Shown piece after piece: positions 1 through 5,438 of a stretch of DNA of 10,192 nt. This DNA comes from an uncultured Oscillospiraceae bacterium. GTDB lineage: Bacteria > Bacillota > Clostridia > Oscillospirales > Acutalibacteraceae. The notes beneath the pieces were generated by a model. It searched no databases. It had not been told where the DNA came from and was given only the letters and a program-made list of their open reading frames with translations. Within the stretch, counting starts at the first letter, position 1. Each line of letters starts with the position of its first letter. Made by a program: the position numbers and the translations under genes. The stretch covers positions 1 to 10,192 of the forward strand of contig URPG01000048.1 in the NCBI GenBank assembly GCA_900549675.1. The letters run 5' to 3'.

Positions 1-2
1 TA

Positions 3-140
3 TCTAATGAAGATATTGATCAGTTTACCCATAAAATTTGGTCCTCGTTAAATGAAGAAAACAAGGTTTCTTTATTTGTGCGCTATGTCGATTTACAATC
101 CGGCAAAATAGAAACTCGTATTGTCAATAAAAACAAGTGA
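3..140 (+). CDS. IMP cyclohydrolase (PurO-type), C-terminal end only
   Basis: The window opens inside this gene; 45 codons and a TGA stop are visible. The visible protein contains WSSLNEENKVSLFVRYVD and ends in ETRIVNKNK, which I recognise as the conserved tail of the stand-alone IMP cyclohydrolase of Clostridia. That enzyme closes the ring of FAICAR to give IMP, the last step of de novo purine synthesis, in the cytoplasm. The next gene encodes the enzyme for the preceding step (AICAR formyltransferase), and purD follows, so the context fits. Organisms with this arrangement use two separate proteins in place of bifunctional PurH. Only the C-terminus is present, so the active-site region and start cannot be judged. 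The 28-nt gap to the next start suggests co-transcription. Confidence 0.82.
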   Translation, partial: SNEDIDQFTHKIWSSLNEENKVSLFVRYVDLQSGKIETRIVNKNK

Positions 141-168
141 TTGATTTGCAGAAAGGATAATTCTGTTT

Positions 169-654
169 ATGAATGAATTATTATTAAAATATGGCTGTAA
201 TCCTAACCAAAAACCATCTAAAATTTTCATGGAGAATGGCGCTGACTTGCCGATTGAAATTTTAAATGGAAATCCCGGCTACATTAATCTTTTAGACGCT
301 TTTAATAGCTGGCAGCTTGTCAGTGAATTAAAAGCAGCAACCGGCTTGCCGGCCGCTGCGTCCTTTAAGCACGTCAGCCCGGCGGGTGCCGCGGTCTATG
401 TGCCATTATCGGATACTCTCAAAAAAATTTATTTTGTCGACGATTTAGAGTTATCACCGATTGCCTCTGCTTATGCCGCCGCAAGAGGAGCCGACCGTAT
501 GTCCTCTTATGGAGATTGGGCCGCTTTATCAGAGATTTGTGATGAGCAAACCGCAAAGCTGCTCTCGCGCGAGGTTTCTGACGGTGTAATTGCTCCGGGC
601 TTTACAGAATTTTACGTAAAAAACGAAAAGGTACTTATAATGTGGTACAAATGA
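169..654 (+). CDS. AICAR formyltransferase, N-terminal fragment (frameshifted gene)
   Basis: This is the first part of stand-alone phosphoribosylaminoimidazolecarboxamide formyltransferase, which transfers a formyl group from 10-formyl-tetrahydrofolate to AICAR, giving FAICAR for the neighbouring cyclohydrolase. The start is ATG 169 with GAAAGG (151-156) upstream. The protein matches the family from its first residue through VSDGVIAPGFT (about residue 146). It includes the Lys-His catalytic signature KHVSPAG at 67-73, equivalent to the KH motif of the PurH transformylase domain, and RGADRMSSYGD. After GFT the frame leaves the family: the last 15 residues are unrelated and end at TGA 652-654. 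The family sequence continues in another frame. The usual length is about 390 residues, so this is about 40% of the enzyme. By itself it should not be active. Confidence 0.85.
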   Translation: MNELLLKYGCNPNQKPSKIFMENGADLPIEILNGNPGYINLLDAFNSWQLVSELKAATGLPAAASFKHVSPAGAAVYVPLSDTLKKIYFVDDLELSPIASAYAAARGADRMSSYGDWAALSEICDEQTAKLLSREVSDGVIAPGFTEFYVKNEKVLIMWYK

Positions 655-1331
655 ATCTTAATTATGTTCCTGAAGCCATAGAAAGAAAGACTGTTTTTGG
701 TATAACCTTTGAACAGGGAAGAAATGATTTAGCGATTCATGAGAATCTGCTTGCAGAATCACCGACACAGAATAAAAATTTCTCACAAGAAGAAAAGCGC
801 GATTTGATTGTATCGCTCATTACGCTCAAGTATACACAGTCCAATTCTGTTTGCTATGTGAAAAACGGGCAGGCTATTGGAGTGGGTGCAGGACAACAGA
901 GCCGTATTCATTGTACCCGTTTGGCGGGCAATAAAGCGGATAATTGGTATTTGCGTCAAGCACCGAAAGTGATGAATTTGCCTTTTAAAAAGGATATTCG
1001 CAGGGCAGACCGTGACAATACAATCGACCTCTATATTTCAGATGATTATATGGATGTTTTATCGGAAGATACATGGAGAGATTTTTTCACTGAAAAGCCT
1101 GAAATTTTCTCAAGAGAAGAAAAACAAGAATGGCTGAAAACACAAAGTGGTGTGGCACTCGGCAGTGATGCCTTTTTTCCCTTTGGCGACAATATTGAAC
1201 GCGCTCATAAAAGTGGCGTATCGGTAATTGCTCAACCGGGCGGTTCCATTCGTGACGACCATGTGATTGCAACTTGTGATAAGTATAATATAGCCATGGC
1301 ATTTACGGGCATTCGTCTATTTCATCATTAA
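651..1331 (+). CDS. AICAR formyltransferase, C-terminal fragment (frameshifted gene)
   Basis: This is the remaining 226 residues of AICAR formyltransferase, in the -1 frame relative to the first part. It carries the conserved GVGAGQQSRIHCTRLAG, then SDAFFPFGDNIERAHKSG, AQPGGSIRDDHV and the typical terminal TGIRLFHH, all shared with the transformylase domain of PurH. Family similarity begins upstream of any start codon, at ILRKKRKGTYNVVQ encoded from about 609, showing that the two reading frames were one gene. ATG 651 overlaps the stop of the first part as ATGA, so translation by reinitiation is conceivable. GTG 642, with AAAAGG at 626-631, is an alternative start. The stop at 1329-1331 lies just before the purD ribosome binding site. 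Whether this half is made, or the gene is a pseudogene, cannot be decided from sequence. Confidence 0.83.
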   Translation: MNLNYVPEAIERKTVFGITFEQGRNDLAIHENLLAESPTQNKNFSQEEKRDLIVSLITLKYTQSNSVCYVKNGQAIGVGAGQQSRIHCTRLAGNKADNWYLRQAPKVMNLPFKKDIRRADRDNTIDLYISDDYMDVLSEDTWRDFFTEKPEIFSREEKQEWLKTQSGVALGSDAFFPFGDNIERAHKSGVSVIAQPGGSIRDDHVIATCDKYNIAMAFTGIRLFHH

Positions 1332-1345
1332 TCAGGAGGTTTTCT

Positions 1346-2605
1346 ATGAAGATTTTAGTAGTCGGTGGCGGCGGACGTGAACATGCGATTATTCGCAAGC
1401 TAAAAGAAAGTCCTCATACGGAGAAAATCTACTGTGCACCGGGGAATGGAGGGATTGCTTTCGACGCAGAATGCGTACCGATTAATGCCATGGATATTTC
1501 AGGAATGGTTCAATTTGCAGCAGAAAAAACGATTGACCTCGTAGTGGTTGCCCCGGATGATCCATTGGTGGCAGGCATGGTTGACGCCATGCAGGCGGCG
1601 GGTATCAAAACTTTTGGTCCTAACCAAAAAGCGGCTCAAATTGAAGGCAGTAAAGTGTTTTCCAAAGGGTTAATGAAAAAATATCAAATTCCTACTGCCG
1701 GATATGAAGTTTTTGAAGATTATGACACGGTGGTTGCCTATATCAAAAGTAAAAATGAATATCCGGTCGTTATCAAGGCGGATGGATTGGCTTTGGGCAA
1801 GGGTGTTATCATTGCACAGAATGAAGAAGAAGCAATTCGGGGTTTGCAATCGATTATGCAGGACAAAGTGTTTGGAGAATCCGGCAATCAAGTGGTCATT
1901 GAAGAATTTCTTACCGGTCCGGAAGTATCTGTTTTAGCTTTTACAGACGGTAAAATAATTTATCCCATGGTTTCCTCTAAAGACCATAAACGGGCTTATG
2001 ACGGTGATAAAGGTCCCAATACCGGCGGTATGGGAACCATTAGTCCTAACCCTTACTATACCGAAGAAATTGCTGAAAAATGCATGAAAACAATTTTTAT
2101 TCCAACAATTGAGGCGATGAATGCAGAAGGCAGACCCTTTAGCGGTTGTCTTTATTTTGGGTTAATGCTTACGCCGAAAGGTCCCAAAGTGATTGAGTAT
2201 AATGCCAGATTTGGAGATCCAGAGGCTCAAGTGGTTCTGCCAAGATTGAAAACAGATTTAGTGGAAATCATGCTGGCAATTTATCATCAGAAATTGGGCG
2301 AAATGCAAATTGAATGGTCAGATGACGCCTGTGCTTGTGTTATTATGGCAAGCGGCGGTTATCCTGGGAATTATCCAAAGGGTATTCAAATAAAAGGACT
2401 GGACGCCAACGGTCAAATTGAAAATGCCACTGTTTTCCATGCAGGAACGAAGTTGGCTGACCATGATATTGTGACGAACGGTGGTCGTGTGCTGGGTGTA
2501 ACGGCTAAAGCGGAAAGTCTTGAAAAAGCATTGGAACAAGCTTATCAAGCGGTTAAAAAAATTGATTTTGAAGGTGCTGAGTATCGTACAGATATTGGCA
2601 AATAA
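1346..2605 (+). CDS. purD: Phosphoribosylamine--glycine ligase (GAR synthetase)
   Basis: This enzyme joins glycine to 5-phosphoribosylamine using ATP, the second step of de novo purine synthesis, in the cytoplasm. The 419 residues match the usual family length. An N-terminal PurD domain begins with the glycine-rich VVGGGGREHAI (residues 5-15). The ATP-grasp domain follows, with KADGLALGKGV at about 144-154, EEFLTGPEVSV, the TGGMGT loop, and the metal/ATP-binding segment EYNARFGDPEAQ (Glu284 and Asn286 in it). A C-terminal domain ends the protein. A strong AGGAGG at 1334-1339 lies 6 nt before ATG 1346 and overlaps nothing else, so the start is secure. It sits 14 nt after the AICAR formyltransferase stop and is the last gene of the purine operon, followed at once by a terminator hairpin. 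Nothing is truncated or odd. Confidence 0.97.
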   Translation: MKILVVGGGGREHAIIRKLKESPHTEKIYCAPGNGGIAFDAECVPINAMDISGMVQFAAEKTIDLVVVAPDDPLVAGMVDAMQAAGIKTFGPNQKAAQIEGSKVFSKGLMKKYQIPTAGYEVFEDYDTVVAYIKSKNEYPVVIKADGLALGKGVIIAQNEEEAIRGLQSIMQDKVFGESGNQVVIEEFLTGPEVSVLAFTDGKIIYPMVSSKDHKRAYDGDKGPNTGGMGTISPNPYYTEEIAEKCMKTIFIPTIEAMNAEGRPFSGCLYFGLMLTPKGPKVIEYNARFGDPEAQVVLPRLKTDLVEIMLAIYHQKLGEMQIEWSDDACACVIMASGGYPGNYPKGIQIKGLDANGQIENATVFHAGTKLADHDIVTNGGRVLGVTAKAESLEKALEQAYQAVKKIDFEGAEYRTDIGK

Positions 2606-2644
2606 TAAAGAGGTGATGCATTTTCAAACTGCATCACCTCTTTA
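2606..2644. terminator. Bidirectional terminator between purD and the convergent lipoprotein gene
   Basis: A perfect 15-bp inverted repeat (arms 2606-2620 and 2630-2644, core AGAGGTGATGCA / TGCATCACCTCT) encloses a 9-nt loop. It begins directly after the purD stop codon. A/T-rich ends of the arms give a short T run on both strands (CTCTTTAATTTA on plus), and the two flanking genes converge on it, so it can terminate transcription from both sides. Confidence 0.85.
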
Positions 2645-2712
2645 ATTTAGAAAAGATAATTTCATTATAACATAAAAATATCTTGGCTGGTTAAAAGCAT
2701 TGAAATTATAAA

Positions 2713-3342
2713 TTACTGAGGAAGAATCTCTTTTTCAAAGAACAACTCATCATTTTTATCGAAAAATTCGCATAAGATTACAGGGGTTTCAATTCCTAAT
2801 AATTTCATTTGCGCCAAAAGTGCGTTAGCAGTAGGCTGCAGGGCAATCAACTGTGCATCAGCAGTATTTCGCGCTGTTTCTTTTATGGATTCTTCTGCGG
2901 TATCACCTAAGGCGATATTGGTTACGTGATAAGAAAAAACTAACTTATGATCTTTTGTTAGGATTTCCATGTCAATGCCAATTTTTTTCAAAGAATCTAC
3001 AGATTTTTGATAGGTATCTACTGACTTAGCTAAGCTGACAATCTGTTCCAATACAATGGCTTCATCATCTTTTAAATTGCTGCTGTTATCAGCGGGCAAG
3101 GCGAGATTCCCATTTTCATCAATAGGGGTTTCGTCCGGTATTTCTGATTTTGTTTCATCGGTAATATCAGGGGAATTGACAGGCATACTATTTTCTTGTT
3201 CCAAAGGAACTTGAGAGGCAAGAGGTTCAACTTCAGGAGGAGAAGATACCGGTGTTTCCGGTTTTGGTGCAGCCTTTTTACAGGCAGACATAAAGACAAG
3301 CATTAATAAAAAAACAAAGCATAAAGATAAATTTCGTTTCAT
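2713..3342 (-). CDS. Putative lipoprotein of unknown function
   Basis: The product is 209 residues. It starts with a classic lipoprotein signal peptide: MKRN, a hydrophobic stretch (about 5-18) and the lipobox MSAC with Cys21 as the lipidated residue. It should therefore be anchored on the outer face of the cytoplasmic membrane. Residues 22-80 are a flexible Pro/Glu/Ser-rich tether (PKPETPVSSPPEVEP). Residues ~85-209 form a folded-looking domain with an amphipathic helix, a short strand region (HKLVFSYHVTN), another long helix and a C-terminal strand pair (ETPVILCEFFDKNDELFFEKEI). That order resembles the small DUF4854-type lipoprotein domain, but the resemblance is from memory and tentative. 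The start is supported by AAAGAGG six nt upstream on the minus strand. No catalytic motif is visible. The gene is monocistronic, divergent from hrcA and convergent with purD. Confidence 0.85.
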   Translation of the reverse strand: MKRNLSLCFVFLLMLVFMSACKKAAPKPETPVSSPPEVEPLASQVPLEQENSMPVNSPDITDETKSEIPDETPIDENGNLALPADNSSNLKDDEAIVLEQIVSLAKSVDTYQKSVDSLKKIGIDMEILTKDHKLVFSYHVTNIALGDTAEESIKETARNTADAQLIALQPTANALLAQMKLLGIETPVILCEFFDKNDELFFEKEILPQ

Positions 3343-3391
3343 GATATACCTCTTTTATTTTTATTATGATTTTTAAATATCGGACAGGCTT

Positions 3392-3420
3392 AGTATACAT
3401 TGTTAAAGATAAAGAACCAA
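3392..3420 (-). promoter_or_regulatory. Candidate sigma-A promoter for the lipoprotein gene
   Basis: Read on the minus strand, TTGGTT (3415-3420) is followed after 17 nt by TATACT (3392-3397), about 50 nt upstream of the lipoprotein start. The -10 matches five of six consensus positions; the -35 is weak. It is the best candidate in the divergent intergenic region on this strand. Confidence 0.42.
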
Positions 3421-3533
3421 GAGAAAAAGGGCGAAATTCAATACGTTAAATTTTTCCATACTGATACTTTATGGAATTAACAATTTTAGTATGTGCATTT
3501 ATATTGGTTCACAAACAATTTACAAAATAAATA

Positions 3534-3562
3534 TTGACTTATGCTGACCAAAGTGGTACATT
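3534..3562 (+). promoter_or_regulatory. Sigma-A promoter of the hrcA-grpE-dnaK-dnaJ operon
   Basis: TTGACT (3534-3539) is followed after 17 nt by TACATT (3557-3562), with an extended -10 dinucleotide TG at 3554-3555. The predicted transcription start is around 3568-3571, just upstream of the CIRCE operator. That geometry lets HrcA block transcription and places CIRCE at the 5' end of the mRNA. Confidence 0.65.
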
Positions 3563-3574
3563 TATTACAAGGTT

Positions 3575-3601
3575 TTAGCACTCGATGACCTAGAGTGCTA
3601 A
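3575..3601 (+). promoter_or_regulatory. CIRCE operator (HrcA binding site)
   Basis: TTAGCACTC (3575-3583), a 9-nt spacer, and GAGTGCTAA (3593-3601) match the CIRCE consensus exactly, with no mismatch. The inverted repeat extends two further bases each side (3573-3603), giving 11-bp arms. HrcA dimers bind this element and repress class I heat-shock genes until GroE-dependent folding of HrcA fails under stress. It lies 23 nt before the hrcA start, directly downstream of the promoter, so the operon is autoregulated. Confidence 0.97.
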
Positions 3602-3624
3602 AATTGGAACAAGAGGTGAATCAT

Positions 3625-4656
3625 ATGCAACTGACAGATCGGAAGAAAAAAATTCTTTCCTGTATTGTATCTGAGTTTATTCTCGGCGGAGAACCTGTTG
3701 GCTCAAAAGCAATTGCTCAGGAAATAGGAGTTTCATCTGCAACAGTACGCAATGAAATGGCAGAGTTGATTGAGATGGGTTTGCTCGACCAGCCACATAC
3801 CTCAGCAGGCAGAGTTCCCTCTCAAAGAGGTTACCGTGAGTATGTCAATCAATTACCGGCCGCACAAACGCTCTCGGATGAAGAAAAAAAGTTTTTTGAC
3901 TCTGTTCTCCTTAACGAAGCAGCGGACATGGAAAGGCTGTTAAAGGGAGCAGGCAAAGCCCTTGCCTTATATACCAAGGGTGTTTCAATTATTTCTGCTT
4001 CCGGAGGCAAATCTGCAAAAATCAGAGCCGTACAGTTTGTTCAGATTGCCCGCCGAACCGCCATGCTCATTTTAATGAGTTCTGCCGGAACTATTAAAAA
4101 TGAAATTTTTCATTGCGATTTTGATTTGACCGCTGAGATTACAAGAGTTCTGTTCCGTGCTTTTAATGAAAAATTATCAGGTGTTCCAATTTCAGAAATT
4201 ACAATACCTTTCATCCAAACTTTGGCGGCTTCTATGCAAGAGCTTTCTATTTTAACTGGTTCTGCTATGGTGGCTTTACTAAAAGCAGCTCAAAAGACAG
4301 CCAAGTCTGAAGTTTTTATTGACGGACAGATGAACCTTCTTTTTTATCCTGATTTTGAACAAGGTGAAATTAAAGCGATTATAGATTTTTTGCAGCACGA
4401 AGAAGCGCTGTCTGCCATATTGCTTCAAAATGATTTGGAAGGTGTGAAAGTTTCTATAGGATATGAAATAGGACATCGTGCTTTGAATGAGGTTTCTCTA
4501 ATTCAATCTCTTTACAAAGTAAATGGCTATGATGTGGGTGTAATTGCGGTTTTAGGGCCTGTTAGAATGAATTATCCCAAACTGATTGCCGCCGTAGATT
4601 ACACATCTGAACAGGTTACGCAGCTGCTCAATATGCTGACTTTTTCTGATTTGTAA
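3625..4656 (+). CDS. hrcA: Heat-inducible transcription repressor HrcA
   Basis: HrcA is the dimeric repressor that binds CIRCE and controls its own operon and usually groESL. The 343-residue length fits the family (about 340). The N-terminal winged helix spans about residues 1-75: LTDRKKKIL, then the recognition region VSSATVRNEMAEL, then GLLDQPHTSAGRVPS, a hallmark of HrcA. The rest is the GAF-like domain with its inserted dimerisation segment, ending in a typical region around GPVRMNYPKLIAAVDYTSEQV. ATG 3625 is chosen because AAGAGGTGA (3611-3619) sits at proper spacing. An in-frame GTG at 3595 would begin inside the CIRCE repeat and lacks a ribosome binding site. It is the first gene of the operon; grpE follows after about 114 nt. 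Confidence 0.97.
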   Translation: MQLTDRKKKILSCIVSEFILGGEPVGSKAIAQEIGVSSATVRNEMAELIEMGLLDQPHTSAGRVPSQRGYREYVNQLPAAQTLSDEEKKFFDSVLLNEAADMERLLKGAGKALALYTKGVSIISASGGKSAKIRAVQFVQIARRTAMLILMSSAGTIKNEIFHCDFDLTAEITRVLFRAFNEKLSGVPISEITIPFIQTLAASMQELSILTGSAMVALLKAAQKTAKSEVFIDGQMNLLFYPDFEQGEIKAIIDFLQHEEALSAILLQNDLEGVKVSIGYEIGHRALNEVSLIQSLYKVNGYDVGVIAVLGPVRMNYPKLIAAVDYTSEQVTQLLNMLTFSDL

Positions 4657-4681
4657 GAGTAAAAGCTTAGGTATGCTTAAA

Positions 4682-4710
4682 TTGACATTCTTTAATCTGT
4701 ACTAATTAAT
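4682..4710 (+). promoter_or_regulatory. Possible internal promoter upstream of grpE
   Basis: A consensus -35 TTGACA (4682-4687) is followed after 17 nt by ATTAAT (4705-4710, four of six matches to TATAAT) in the hrcA-grpE gap. It could supply CIRCE-independent basal expression of grpE-dnaK-dnaJ. The region is very A/T-rich, so chance occurrence is possible. Confidence 0.35.
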
Positions 4711-4770
4711 ATATTGAATGCGCTATTTCAAGTCAATAATGATATTTTAACAAGGAAAGGGGTCAGGGTC

Positions 4771-5358
4771 TTGAGTCAAGAAAAGGAAATCCATTCAGTT
4801 GAAGAAACTGATGAAATACTTCAAAATGACCAAAACACTGAGGAAATCTCAGAAAAGAAAAAAGAAAAAGAAGAAAAAAACAAGGAAAAAAAGAAAAAGA
4901 AAAATGCAGAGCAGGAAGAGTTGGAAAAACTCAAAGCAGAATATGATGCGCTGAATGACAAATTTTTAAGAATGTGTGCAGAATATGATAATTTCAGAAA
5001 ACGAACACAAGCAGAAAAACAGCAATCTTATAGCAATGCTTTAAGTGATGCAATCAGTGCGATTTTGCCGGTGCGTGATAATATTGACCGTGCCTTAGCA
5101 CAAAGCCAAGCCAGTATTGAAAGCTTGACAAAAGGAATTGAAATGATTTCCAATCAATTTGATTCCTCATTTGAAGCTTTAGGTGTAAAGGCAATTGGTG
5201 AAAAGGGTGAAACATTTAATCCGGAGTTTCATAATGCAGTTTCTCATGTTGAGGATGAAGAGCTTGGTGAGAATGTAATCGCTGAAGTACTGCAAAAAGG
5301 ATATGTACTGAACAATGAAAAGGTAATTCGTCACGCAATGGTCCAAGTGGCAAATTGA
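4771..5358 (+). CDS. grpE: Nucleotide exchange factor GrpE
   Basis: GrpE releases ADP from DnaK and so drives its substrate cycle; it works as a homodimer in the cytoplasm. The 195 residues are close to the usual length. The first ~30 residues are acidic; a remarkable lysine/glutamate-rich stretch (about residues 29-48) leads into the long dimerising coiled coil (EELEKLKAEYDALNDKFLRM). The signature AEYDNFRKRTQAEKQ comes next. The C-terminal beta domain that contacts DnaK includes GETFNPEFHNAV and ends with GYVLNNEKVIRHAMVQVAN, all typical. The start is taken as TTG 4771 because GGAAAGGGGT (4755-4762) lies 8 nt upstream and the protein then begins MSQEKE; no ATG is available there. An earlier in-frame TTG at 4714 has no ribosome binding site. 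It lies between hrcA and dnaK in the operon. Confidence 0.95.
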   Translation: MSQEKEIHSVEETDEILQNDQNTEEISEKKKEKEEKNKEKKKKKNAEQEELEKLKAEYDALNDKFLRMCAEYDNFRKRTQAEKQQSYSNALSDAISAILPVRDNIDRALAQSQASIESLTKGIEMISNQFDSSFEALGVKAIGEKGETFNPEFHNAVSHVEDEELGENVIAEVLQKGYVLNNEKVIRHAMVQVAN

Positions 5359-5438
5359 AGTGATATTTCATGTTTATTATGCTCATAATTCATTTAGATA
5401 AATACTTTTAAATTATAAATAGTAAAGGATGATTTTGT

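Noticed and set aside
5376..5389. Palindrome ATTATG-CT-CATAAT in the grpE-dnaK gap
   Set aside because: It has only two bases between arms and all-A/T pairing except one pair, in a very A/T-rich spacer. It does not resemble CIRCE or a terminator.
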